Below, in pieces: positions 33,934 to 42,009 of a stretch of DNA of 45,285 bases (its first letter is position 1; each line of letters starts with the position of its first letter). The stretch spans positions 1 through 45,285 of the forward strand of contig JAEUPD010000194.1 in NCBI GenBank assembly GCA_016788525.1, given 5' to 3'. The notes below the pieces were generated by a model. The model was not told the origin of the DNA and made no database searches. It saw only the letters and a list, made by a program, of their open reading frames with translations. Origin of the DNA: Rubrivivax sp. (lineage in GTDB: Bacteria; Pseudomonadota; Gammaproteobacteria; Burkholderiales; Burkholderiaceae_C). The position numbers and the translations under genes are program-made.

Positions 33934-34953
33934 ATGAACTTCATCACGACCCCCCCCGCCCCCATTCAAGCCGAACAAATGCACCGCCTGCGTTCGGGTC
34001 CGGCAGTTCTGTCGGGCACGCTTTGCCGTGCGCTGGGTGCCGGCATTGCCGCGTTGGCGGTGGCGGCGGCATGCGTGGTGCCCTTGGAAGCCGCCCAGGC
34101 GGCGTACGTCCTCGCCCCGCAGTACCCGGGCACCTTCGCCGCCGGCAACGGCGCGGCCGCCGAGTTCCACCGCATCGGCAACGACTGGCAGGGCAGCGCC
34201 GTGCTCTGGGACGAGCCCAACCGTCGCTTCGGCGCCGGCGTGCCCATCTCCACGTTTTCCTGGGGCACGGGCCTGTGGGGCCAGGTCGACTGGGCCGCCG
34301 TGCATGCGGCGGCGGCCGGCACGCCCAGCGCCGCCAGCGGCGCCTTGCTGCAAAGCTACTCGGGGGTGCTGGACACCATCAACCACGGCAACTCGCGCTA
34401 CAACGAGTGCTACAGCGCCACCTGGGGCGCCGCCACCTTGGTGCCCTTCTTCGCGCCCTCCGCACCGCTGGGCAGCTGCGACAATGCCGAGGCGGGCGAC
34501 CCGTCGCAGCAGAACTGGACCGCGCGCTACAGCGGCTTCATCCGCATCACCGAACCCGGCGAGTACAACTTCAGCGTGTTGCACGACGACGGTTTCTTCT
34601 TCCGCCTCGTGGGCGCGGGCGGCGCCGCGCTGGGGATCGAGCGCGACTTCCTCAACCCGCGCGACCGCCTGGGCTTCGACCAGAACCTGCTGCTTGCCGC
34701 CGGCCTGTACGGCTTCGAGCTGGGCGCATGGAACCGGCTGGGTGCCGGGGTCGTGGACTTGCGCTGGACCACCGCCTGCGCGGCGGGCTGCGACTGGACG
34801 CTCGTGCCCACCGAGCACCTCGTGGCGGGCCAGGTCGATGTGCCCCCGCCCTGGACGCTGGTGCTGCTGGCCCTCCTGCTCTGGCTGGCCTGGGCTCGCC
34901 AGGCCTCCCTGCCGCGGCCGCGGCTTCCGGGGTGCATCCGCACCGGCCGTTGA
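33934..34953 (+). CDS. secreted PA14-like protein with degenerate PEP-CTERM tail
   Basis: About 339 aa; starts at 33901, 33934 and 33979 are all in frame, and 33934 has AGG 6 nt upstream. A signal peptide (ALGAGIAALAVAAACVVPLEAAQA) would be cut before AYVLAP. The central part has the beta-sandwich rhythm of a PA14 carbohydrate-binding domain: GFIRITEPGEYNFSVLHDDG, then LLAAGLYGFELGAW and GVVDLRW. It has a pair of cysteines near each end of that domain. The C-terminus reads VPPPWTLVLLALLLWLAWAR, with the shape of a PEP-CTERM tail but with PPP instead of PEP. It is followed by Pro/Arg-rich residues. The gene leads the Pga-like operon, so it may be a surface protein for that glycan. Confidence 0.8.
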   Translation: MNFITTPPAPIQAEQMHRLRSGPAVLSGTLCRALGAGIAALAVAAACVVPLEAAQAAYVLAPQYPGTFAAGNGAAAEFHRIGNDWQGSAVLWDEPNRRFGAGVPISTFSWGTGLWGQVDWAAVHAAAAGTPSAASGALLQSYSGVLDTINHGNSRYNECYSATWGAATLVPFFAPSAPLGSCDNAEAGDPSQQNWTARYSGFIRITEPGEYNFSVLHDDGFFFRLVGAGGAALGIERDFLNPRDRLGFDQNLLLAAGLYGFELGAWNRLGAGVVDLRWTTACAAGCDWTLVPTEHLVAGQVDVPPPWTLVLLALLLWLAWARQASLPRPRLPGCIRTGR

Positions 34954-35519
34954 TCACGCCGGGGGGTGCTCGTGCCGGCGATGCGGCAGCCGCAAGACCG
35001 GCTGCACCCAGGCACGGCCGCTGGCTGCGCAGGTTCGCCCACCTCGTGGCCATCGTCGCCGGATGGGCACTCTTCTTCTGGGGTTGGCATCGCGTCATCA
35101 CCCGCGGCACCGACTTCTCGGAGCTGCGCACACTGATGATCGGGGCGGCGGTCGTCGTCCCGGTGATCACGGTGTCCTGGATCCTCCACAACCGAGGCAT
35201 CTACCGCCGCAAGGGGCCGCGGCGGCGCGCCGGCGGTGCGGCGCTCGACTACCGCGTGGACTTCCATGGCCGCGCGGTGGTGGCTGACTTCCGCGCCCTC
35301 GCAGGCGCACAACGGGTCGAGGTGGTGATCGAAGGCGCAGTCAAGCGCTACCTCGAGGCTGCCACGCCGCCCGGCGGCGCCGGGCACGCACCGACCGACC
35401 TGCAGGCGCCCGCCTCGGACCTTGCTGCGCAGGCGCGCAGCGCGATCGACCACGCCAGCAGCCAGGCAGGGCAGCGCCCCGCCGCCGCGGACACCGGCGA
35501 CCCGGCGGTGCGCCAGTGA
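34950..35519 (+). CDS. PgaD-like two-helix membrane protein
   Basis: 189 aa from a TTG at 34950 that overlaps the previous stop (TTGA); no other good start precedes the first helix. Two membrane helices (about 30-48, LVAIVAGWALFFWGWH; about 60-78, LMIGAAVVVPVITVSWIL) are followed by RGIYRRKGPRRR and a soluble tail. The size, two-helix layout and position next to a PgaC-like synthase fit PgaD, the small partner that with PgaC forms the c-di-GMP-dependent PNAG synthase. The tail beyond about residue 130 is longer than E. coli PgaD and Ala/Pro-rich. Sequence identity to PgaD is not judged here; the call rests on topology and context. Confidence 0.75.
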   Translation: MITPGGARAGDAAAARPAAPRHGRWLRRFAHLVAIVAGWALFFWGWHRVITRGTDFSELRTLMIGAAVVVPVITVSWILHNRGIYRRKGPRRRAGGAALDYRVDFHGRAVVADFRALAGAQRVEVVIEGAVKRYLEAATPPGGAGHAPTDLQAPASDLAAQARSAIDHASSQAGQRPAAADTGDPAVRQ

Positions 35520-36823
35520 GCATCGAAGCCGCGTTGCTGGCCATCCAGCACTCGCCGCCGTACTGGCTGGTGCTGGTGTTCTTCGCGGCCTACCCCATCG
35601 TCACGAGCATCATGTGGATCATCACCGCGCTGCTCTTCCGGTGGCGCTGGGAGGACGCGATGCCGCCCCCGCCCCCGCCCCCGTCGCCAACGCCAGGCGC
35701 AGGCGTCGAGGCCGCACCGCCGCCCCGCAAGCCCCCCTTCGTCAGCCTGCTGGTGCCGGCCCACGACGAGGAAGCGGTGATCGCACCTTCGGTGCAGGCC
35801 ATGCTCGACATCGACTACCCGGCCTTCGAGGTCATCGTCATCGACGACGGGTCGCGTGACGGCACGCTCGCCGCACTCGAACCGCTGCTGGCCGACCGCC
35901 GGCTGCGCGTGCTGCACAAGGGCGTCAACGAGGGCAAGGCGATGGCCTTGAACGACGCCCTGCCGCTGGCGCGAGGCGAGATCCTGCTCGGGCTGGACGC
36001 CGACGCGGCGCCCGACCCGCAGCTGCTGAACTGGATCGTCCCGCACTTCGATTCGCCGCGCGTCGCCGCGGTCACCGGCAACCCGCGCGTGCGCAACACC
36101 ACCACCGTGCTGGCCCGGCTGCAGGCGGTGGAGTTCTCCTCCATCATCAGCCTGCTCAGGCGGGCGCAGCGCATCTGGGGCCGCATCGTCACCGTGTCGG
36201 GTGTCGTCGCGGCGCTGCGCAAGAGCGCCGTGGCCGACGTCGGCGGCTTCAGCCCGAACATGCCCACCGAGGACATCGAGCTCACATGGAAGCTGCAGAA
36301 GCGCCACTACGACGTGCGCTACGAGCCGCGCGCCATCTGCTGGATGACGGTGCCGTTGAGCTGGCGCGGCCTGTTCCGCCAGCGCCTGCGCTGGGCGCGC
36401 GGGCTGGCCCAGGTGCTGCACAAGCACCGCGACGTGCTGACGACCTGGAACTGCCGGCGGCTGTGGCCGGTGTTCGTCGAGTCGTCGCTGTCGATCCTGT
36501 GGTCGCTGTGCTTCGTGTTTCTGACGCTGTTGTGGAGCGTGTCGATCGCGGTGGGCGTGCCGCCGGTGGGAGCCAGCCCGATACCCAATCTGTGGGGCAT
36601 GTCGATCGCCACGCTGTGCCTCGTGCAGCTGACCACCGGCGTGCTGATCGACCGCCGCTACGACCCGCGCGTGCTGCGCTACCTGCCCTATGCCGTGTGG
36701 TACCCCATCGCCTACTGGGCGATGCAGGCGGTGACCACGGTGATCGCCTTGCCTTACCTGTTCAGGCGCCCGGCGGCGAACAGCGTGCGCTGGCAGACCG
36801 CGCGCACCGGGAAAGCCGCGTGA
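35516..36823 (+). CDS. PgaC-like membrane glycosyltransferase (GT2)
   Basis: 435 aa from a GTG at 35516 overlapping the previous stop (GTGA). An N-terminal helix (VLVFFAAYPIVTSIMWIITALLF) is followed by a Pro-rich spacer. The GT2 domain has VIDDGSRDGT (108-117), DADAAPDP (161-168), TEDIELTWKL (251-260) and the QRLRW motif (289-293), the full set of processive synthase motifs (D, DxD, TED, QxxRW). Three to four membrane helices make the C-terminal pore part. It is closest in style to PgaC/IcaA, the poly-beta-1,6-N-acetylglucosamine synthase. With the PgaD- and PgaA-like neighbours it probably makes and exports a glycan separate from, or linked to, the XrtA EPS. The order is D-C-A with no adjacent PgaB. 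Confidence 0.9.
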   Translation: MSIEAALLAIQHSPPYWLVLVFFAAYPIVTSIMWIITALLFRWRWEDAMPPPPPPPSPTPGAGVEAAPPPRKPPFVSLLVPAHDEEAVIAPSVQAMLDIDYPAFEVIVIDDGSRDGTLAALEPLLADRRLRVLHKGVNEGKAMALNDALPLARGEILLGLDADAAPDPQLLNWIVPHFDSPRVAAVTGNPRVRNTTTVLARLQAVEFSSIISLLRRAQRIWGRIVTVSGVVAALRKSAVADVGGFSPNMPTEDIELTWKLQKRHYDVRYEPRAICWMTVPLSWRGLFRQRLRWARGLAQVLHKHRDVLTTWNCRRLWPVFVESSLSILWSLCFVFLTLLWSVSIAVGVPPVGASPIPNLWGMSIATLCLVQLTTGVLIDRRYDPRVLRYLPYAVWYPIAYWAMQAVTTVIALPYLFRRPAANSVRWQTARTGKAA

Positions 36824-38388
36824 GGCGCCGCTCACCGCTGGCCGCGGCCCTCGGCGCGACGCTCGCCGCCGCCCTCGCGGGCGCGGTCGCGCCCGCGGCT
36901 GGCCAGGCGCCACCAGCAACCCCCGTCCCGGCGGCTGGCGCCGACCCTGCCGGCACGCTGGCGCAGGCGCGCGCCGCCACGGACCGGCGCGACTTCGCCA
37001 CCGCCTTGCCCTTGTTCGAGCAACTCGCACTGCGCGCCCCGGCCGACGCCGACCTGCTCATCGAGGCCGCACGCGTCTTCGGCTGGGCCGATCGCAATGC
37101 GCGAGCCGCGGCGCTGTACCGGCAGGCGCTTGCGGCCGCGCCGGCCCGCCGGCGCGACATCGTGCCCTCGCTCGCCTGGCAGACGCTGTGGGCCGGCGAC
37201 GCCGCCGCGGCATTGCCGCTGCTGGCCGAGGCCGCCGGGCTGCAGCCTGGCAACCGCGCCTTGGGCTGGGCCTACGCCAGTGCGCTCAACAGCGCCGGGC
37301 GCCATCGAGAAGCCCTGGTGCACTTCCAGCGCTGGGCCCCGCCGGCCAGCGAAGCAGAGCGCTTCGACCTTGCGCGGTCCTGGCGGTGGGCGGGTTTCGA
37401 AGATCGTGCCTGGCCACTGGTGCAGCAGGCCGACTCGGCCGAAGCCGCCTGGCAGCGCGACCACCGCTTCGCGCGCGACATTCGGCCTTACGGCTTCGCG
37501 GCGCTGGAGGCCACCGAAGACCGCGACGGGCTGCGCACACGCGCTGCAACCGTGGGGGCAGGCGCCAGGCCGCTGGCCGCGATGAGCGCGGAGGTGGGCG
37601 TGCGCCACCTCGAACTCGAAGACACCGCGCGGGCCTCGGCGACAACGCTCGAAGCGTCCGGCCGCTGGCGCCTGGGTGAAGCCGATGCGGCCACCGGCAC
37701 CTGGTGGCCGCAGTTCGTGCTGCGCAGCCATCACGTCGGATCGTGGCAACCGTTCATGCCCACCGCACGTCTGAAGTGGGTTCCGGCCGACGGCTGGCGC
37801 GTCGACGCGGAGCACACCCGCGAACTCGTCGAGACGCCGCGCGCGTTGGCCAACCGCGTGCGCGTGGACATCGACTCGCTGGGCGCCGACTGGCGAGGCC
37901 ACGGGCGCCTGCTGTTGGCCGGTGCCATGGCGCGGCTTCGCTTCGACGACGGCACCACGCGCGAGCGACTGGCGGCGCGCGGCGAGTGGACCCTTGCCTC
38001 GCGGCCACGCTGGCTGGCCGGCGCCGAGTGGAGCCGTTTCGAGCGCACCCGCGAAGGGGCCCCGGGCGCCGACGCTCGCGGCTACTGGAACCCGCGCCGC
38101 TACGAGGAGCTGCGCCTGACCACCTCCGTGTCGCACGAATGGCGGCCCTTCGAGGCGCAGGCGCGCCTCGGGCTGGCCAGCTCGCGCGAGGTGGATTCGG
38201 CAGGCAACGCCAGCCGCGGCCATCCACACCTCTGGGAGCTCACGCTCGCCGCCGACACCTCGCCGCAGTGGCGGCTGCGGGCATCGGTGGGCGGCTCTGG
38301 GCAAGGACTTGGTCTGGCCGGAGGCGCAGCGTCCGGTGCAGGCTACTGGCGGCGCTGGGTGCAGGTGACTGCGAACGCGTGGTTCTGA
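36820..38388 (+). CDS. PgaA-like TPR plus outer-membrane porin
   Basis: 522 aa from a GTG at 36820 overlapping the synthase stop (GTGA), with GGGAAA 5 nt upstream. The frame is open much further upstream, but that part is a shadow of the synthase gene. Signal peptide with Ala-rich core ending near AAGQA (about 28), then TPR units (about 40-210: ALPLFEQLALRAPADADLLIEAA and following). From about 260 there is a beta-strand pattern ending in RWVQVTANAWF, with the terminal Phe of an outer-membrane barrel. This two-part design is that of PgaA, the PNAG exporter. At 522 residues it is clearly shorter than E. coli PgaA (about 800), mostly in the TPR part. Confidence 0.85.
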   Translation: MRRRSPLAAALGATLAAALAGAVAPAAGQAPPATPVPAAGADPAGTLAQARAATDRRDFATALPLFEQLALRAPADADLLIEAARVFGWADRNARAAALYRQALAAAPARRRDIVPSLAWQTLWAGDAAAALPLLAEAAGLQPGNRALGWAYASALNSAGRHREALVHFQRWAPPASEAERFDLARSWRWAGFEDRAWPLVQQADSAEAAWQRDHRFARDIRPYGFAALEATEDRDGLRTRAATVGAGARPLAAMSAEVGVRHLELEDTARASATTLEASGRWRLGEADAATGTWWPQFVLRSHHVGSWQPFMPTARLKWVPADGWRVDAEHTRELVETPRALANRVRVDIDSLGADWRGHGRLLLAGAMARLRFDDGTTRERLAARGEWTLASRPRWLAGAEWSRFERTREGAPGADARGYWNPRRYEELRLTTSVSHEWRPFEAQARLGLASSREVDSAGNASRGHPHLWELTLAADTSPQWRLRASVGGSGQGLGLAGGAASGAGYWRRWVQVTANAWF

Positions 38389-38509
38389 CCGGCGGACCGC
38401 CCCCGAGAGGCGCGCCAAGGTGGCGCCCGGGCGTGCACCAGCGGGAATCGGGCCGTGAAGGATTTGGGCAAGCCCAGGTCCGCCCCACGAGCGCGCCAGG
38501 GTCGCTTCC

Positions 38510-38515
38510 TAGAAT
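38510..38515 (+). promoter_or_regulatory. possible -10 box for the ACP operon
   Basis: TAGAAT (5 of 6 to consensus) lies 39 nt before the ATG of the acyl carrier protein gene, in a 166-nt gap. No matching -35 is seen. GGAG near 38544 is the likely ribosome-binding site. Confidence 0.4.
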
Positions 38516-38554
38516 GCCTCGCCCCTGACAAGAAGCTCCTCGGAGCACACGCAC

Positions 38555-38803
38555 ATGCAAGTCGAATCCCAGGTCCTGCGCCTGCTGGACGAGGTCCTCA
38601 GCCTCGACGGCCGCAGCGCCACGTTCACCCGGCAGACCCCGCTGCTGGGGGCCATCCCCGAACTCGACTCGATGGCCGTGGTGTCGCTGATCTCGGCCAT
38701 CGAAGAGAACCTGGGCCTGGTCGTCGACGACGACGACATCGATGGCGAAACCTTCGCCACCGTCGGCTCGCTGTGCGACTTCGTCGCCGCACGCATGGCC
38801 TGA
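38555..38803 (+). CDS. acyl carrier protein, exosortase locus type
   Basis: 82 aa. Small acidic helical protein with the phosphopantetheine site at Ser39 in ELDSMAVVSL, and helix III residues DDDIDGETFATVGSL typical of ACPs. It is not the fatty-acid ACP by context: it heads a run with two hydrolase-like genes and a condensation domain. It should carry an acyl or aminoacyl group as a thioester for the downstream enzymes. No adenylation or acyl-CoA ligase gene, which XrtA loci often have nearby, is present in the window, so the loading enzyme must be elsewhere. Confidence 0.92.
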   Translation: MQVESQVLRLLDEVLSLDGRSATFTRQTPLLGAIPELDSMAVVSLISAIEENLGLVVDDDDIDGETFATVGSLCDFVAARMA

Positions 38804-38855
38804 TGCGCCTCGGGCCTGCACCCGAGCTCATCCTCCTTCCAGGGTCACCTGCAGC

Positions 38856-39698
38856 ATGGGCATGAAGGCGATGTTCCGCGACGGCACTGCGCCACTGGGC
38901 GGCAGGCGCTTGCTGGTGGTGCATGAACCCGGCGGCGTGCCGCGTGGCGTGGTGGTGGGGGTCGCGGCATTTGCCGAAGAGATGAACAAGGGCCGCCGCA
39001 CTGCGTCGCTGGCGGCGAGGGCCATGGCCCGCGCGGGCCTGCGAGTGGTGCAGCTGGACATGGCCGGCTGCGGCGACAGCAGTGGCGATCTCGTCAGCGC
39101 CACCTGGCAGGCCTGGGTGGACGACCTGCTCGACACCGCACAGTGGGCCGCGAGCCAGGCCCCCGCCGAAGCGCCGCTCATCCTGTGGGGCATCCGGGCC
39201 GGCTGCCTGGTGGCTTCTCAGGCCCAGGCGCAACTCGGGAGCAGGGCCCATCTCATGCTCTGGCAGCCGCAATCCAGCGGCAAGCTCGTGCTGCAGCAGT
39301 TCCTCCGCCTGAAGATGGCCGGCCAGTTGCAGCAAGGGGCCGCCAAGGGCGTCACCGATTCGCTGCTGGCCACGTTGGCCGCAGGCGGTGCGGTGGAAGT
39401 GGCCGGCTACGCGCTTGGCCCGGGCGTCACCGACGGCCTGGCCGCGGCGCAGCTGCGGCCCCCGGCGCACGGCACGCGCGTTTCCTGGCTCGAGGTGTCG
39501 GCCCAGACGCCCCCGGAGCTGCTGCCCGCATCGCAGACCATCGTCCAGAAGTGGCGGGACGGCGGCGTGGAGGTGCGCGCCGCAGCTGTCGGCGGGCCGC
39601 TGTTCTGGCAGAGCCAGGACATCGAGGAGGCCCCGGCACTCGTCGAGCTCACGGCCATCGAGGCAGGCACGCTGTGCGAAACGACGGCCTTGGCATGA
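38856..39698 (+). CDS. exosortase A system-associated hydrolase 2 (alpha/beta fold)
   Basis: 280 aa from the ATG at 38856. Alpha/beta-hydrolase fold: VVHEPGG, GLRVVQLDMAGCGDSSGD, then the nucleophile-elbow position WGIRAGCL (111-118). Here Arg114 sits where a catalytic Ser would be in GxSxG, so the protein probably is not a normal serine hydrolase. It matches the position and size of the 'hydrolase 2' family of XrtA loci (TIGR03101, from memory). My recollection is that the family often has Arg at this position, so the loss may be family-wide. It may bind the ACP-linked acyl group or partner the next protein. It overlaps the next gene by ATGA. Confidence 0.88.
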   Translation: MGMKAMFRDGTAPLGGRRLLVVHEPGGVPRGVVVGVAAFAEEMNKGRRTASLAARAMARAGLRVVQLDMAGCGDSSGDLVSATWQAWVDDLLDTAQWAASQAPAEAPLILWGIRAGCLVASQAQAQLGSRAHLMLWQPQSSGKLVLQQFLRLKMAGQLQQGAAKGVTDSLLATLAAGGAVEVAGYALGPGVTDGLAAAQLRPPAHGTRVSWLEVSAQTPPELLPASQTIVQKWRDGGVEVRAAAVGGPLFWQSQDIEEAPALVELTAIEAGTLCETTALA

Positions 39699-40600
39699 TC
39701 ACCGAGACCGCCGTCGTCTTCCCCTGCCAGGGGGAAGAGATGCTGGGCATAGTCAGCACGCCGGCTGTCCCGGCGCCGCCGGCGCGCCATGCCGTGCTCA
39801 TCGTGGTCGGCGGCCCCCAATACCGGATCGGCAGCCACCGGATGTTCGTGCGCCTGGCACACTCGCTGGCCGGGCAAGGCATCGCCGCGATGCGCTTCGA
39901 CGCCCGGGGGATGGGCGACAGCAGCGGCCCGCGCCAGTACTTCGAGGACTTCTACGCCGACATCCGCGCCGCGCTGGACGCACTGTTCCTCGAAGTACCC
40001 ACCCTCCGCTCGGCAGCGATCTGGGGGTTGTGCGGCGGCGCCACGGCGGCACTGCTCTACGTCAGGCGCACCAAGGACGCGCGGGTCAAGGCGCTGATGC
40101 TCGTCAATCCCTGGGTACGCACCGACGAGACCGCGGCAGTCACCCAGGTCAAGCACTACTACCTGCAGCGGCTGGCGCAGAAGGAATTCTGGCTGAAGCT
40201 GCTGCGCGGCGGCGTCTCCCTGGGCAGTTCCCTGGGTGAACTGGCGCAGGCGCTGCGCCTGAGCGCGCGCGCCACCAGAAGGCGTGAGTCCGATGCTCTG
40301 GCGATCGCCGAAGACGACGGGGCCGCCGACGATCGCACGGACCTGGGTGTGCGCATGGGCGCCGCGTGGGCCGCATTTGCCGCGAGCGGCGGGCGCACGC
40401 TGCTCATCCTGAGCGGGAACGACTACACCGCCAAGGAGTTTCTCGAAACCGTGCAGATGAATCCGACCTGGCAGCAGAACCTGGCCCACCCGCTGACTGC
40501 CCGACTGGACCTGCCGGGCGCCGACCACACCTTCCCGCAACCCGAAGCACACGCGCGGGTCGAGCAGGCCACGGCGCAATTTGCAGCCTCGATGCCATGA
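39695..40600 (+). CDS. exosortase A system-associated hydrolase 1 (Cys nucleophile)
   Basis: 301 aa from the ATG at 39695 (ATGA overlap with hydrolase 2). Alpha/beta-hydrolase fold with VVGGPQYRIGSHR, MRFDARGMGDSSG and the elbow WGLCGGATAA (110-119), where Cys113 replaces the usual Ser. A likely acid follows at LSGNDYTAKEF and the His at GADHTFPQPE, so a Cys-Asp-His triad could be intact. This is the 'hydrolase 1' family of XrtA loci (TIGR03100, from memory). A Cys nucleophile suits acyl transfer or thioester chemistry with the ACP encoded two genes upstream. It overlaps the condensation-domain gene by ATGA. Confidence 0.9.
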   Translation: MITETAVVFPCQGEEMLGIVSTPAVPAPPARHAVLIVVGGPQYRIGSHRMFVRLAHSLAGQGIAAMRFDARGMGDSSGPRQYFEDFYADIRAALDALFLEVPTLRSAAIWGLCGGATAALLYVRRTKDARVKALMLVNPWVRTDETAAVTQVKHYYLQRLAQKEFWLKLLRGGVSLGSSLGELAQALRLSARATRRRESDALAIAEDDGAADDRTDLGVRMGAAWAAFAASGGRTLLILSGNDYTAKEFLETVQMNPTWQQNLAHPLTARLDLPGADHTFPQPEAHARVEQATAQFAASMP

Positions 40601-41952
40601 ACCGAGCTGCTGACATGATCACCGATCCCGACTCGCTCAGCCCCGCCTCGCACGGGCAGCGTTCGATGTGGGCGTTCGCGTTGCGCTACCGCACCGCCAA
40701 CCTGAACGAGATGATCATCCCATGGCACGTGCGCGGGCCACTGGCGGCGGGCGCGATGCAAGGCGCGCTGGGCGATCTGGTCGCGCGCCACCCCACGCTG
40801 CGGTCACGCCTGAGCTATCAGCACGGCCAGCTTCACCAGCGCATCATGCCGCCCACCCCCGTGACTCTGGGTGTGGTCGACGTCGAGGCGGCCACGCCCG
40901 CGGCGCGCCTTGAAGCCGCCGTGCGGGCCCTGTCCGACCCCGACCGCCCGGCGCTGGACATCCTCAACGGACCGACCTTTCTCGCCCAGCTCTACCGCCT
41001 CGACGCCGACGAGCATGTGCTGTGCCTGTATGTACACCATGGCATGTGCGACGGCTGGTCGATCGGCATCATGCTGCGCGAGCTGGTGGCGCTCTACCAG
41101 GCTCGCCTGGAAGGCCGCGTCGCTGACCTGCCCGCCCTGACAGAGCAGTACGTCGACGTGGCGCGCTGGGAGCAGCAAGCCTACGACTCGGGACAACTGG
41201 ACGACGAGATCCGCTACTGGCGCGCCGAGCTCGACGGCCTGCCTCCGCCGGTCGCACTGCCGGCCATCGCCCAGCGCAAGGGCAATCGCGACTGGCGGGC
41301 CGGCACAACGCACGTGATGGAGCCTGCCGCCTTCCTGCAGGGCTTGCGCGAGACGGCCGGAAAGCTGCGCGCATCGCCCTTCGCGCTTCTGCTGGCCGCG
41401 CTGGCGGTACTGCTGCGGCACCGCACCGGCAGCGAGGACCTGCTGGTGGGCGTGCCCACGCTCAACCGCTGGAGCGCCTCGGCCATGCAGATCGTGGGCT
41501 ACATGACCAGCATGCTGCCGGTGCGTGTGCGGCCCGCCGGTGCCCTGGGCTTCGACGCGCTGTGCGCGCAGGCCCATACGACGATCCGCAAGATGCTGGC
41601 CTATGGCCGCGTGCCGTTGGAGGTGCTGCTGCGCGAGACCGCGCTGGCACCTTCAGGCAATACCGTGTTTCCCATCTGGGCCCAGTTCCTGGAGGACAGC
41701 GCCGGGACGAGCTACCAGGCCGCCGGGCTGCATTTCACGCCGCTGGCCACCGACCGGAGCAGCCTGCTGGCCGAGCTGGACGTCGACATGGTCGGCGCTG
41801 CATCCGGCTGGCGTTGCGAGTTCGCGTACCGCAGCGCACTGTTCGCGCCAGACGCCATGCACTCGATGATGCTCGACTACGTTGGCACGCTCAGGCGGGT
41901 GATGGAACAGCCGCGCACCACGGTGCAGGAACTGACCGAGCGGCTGTCCTGA
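40597..41952 (+). CDS. stand-alone NRPS-type condensation-domain protein
   Basis: 451 aa from the ATG at 40597 (ATGA overlap). It is a single condensation domain: PASHGQRSMWAF (motif C1-like), RHPTLRSRL (C2-like), the active-site motif HHGMCDGW with catalytic His148 (C3, HHxxxDG), then YWRAELDGLP, VGVPTLNRW and GYMTSMLPVRV (C5-like). These enzymes join a thioester-bound acyl or aminoacyl group on a carrier protein to an amine or hydroxyl acceptor. The ACP three genes upstream is the natural donor. No adenylation, carrier or thioesterase domain is fused, so this is not an NRPS module. In this locus it may acylate a sugar, a lipid carrier or a protein (inference). Confidence 0.92.
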   Translation: MNRAADMITDPDSLSPASHGQRSMWAFALRYRTANLNEMIIPWHVRGPLAAGAMQGALGDLVARHPTLRSRLSYQHGQLHQRIMPPTPVTLGVVDVEAATPAARLEAAVRALSDPDRPALDILNGPTFLAQLYRLDADEHVLCLYVHHGMCDGWSIGIMLRELVALYQARLEGRVADLPALTEQYVDVARWEQQAYDSGQLDDEIRYWRAELDGLPPPVALPAIAQRKGNRDWRAGTTHVMEPAAFLQGLRETAGKLRASPFALLLAALAVLLRHRTGSEDLLVGVPTLNRWSASAMQIVGYMTSMLPVRVRPAGALGFDALCAQAHTTIRKMLAYGRVPLEVLLRETALAPSGNTVFPIWAQFLEDSAGTSYQAAGLHFTPLATDRSSLLAELDVDMVGAASGWRCEFAYRSALFAPDAMHSMMLDYVGTLRRVMEQPRTTVQELTERLS

Positions 41953-42009
41953 ACCGCCTCGCAACGGGGCCTGCGCCCGGCATCTGCCGCAGCCCGCGCT
42001 GCCAGCCAG

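Noticed and set aside
33879-34949. A long open frame continuous with and upstream of the PgaD-like gene
   Set aside because: It overlaps the PA14-like gene, and its translation there is Arg/Gly/Pro-rich shadow sequence. Protein-like sequence with membrane helices begins only after 34950.
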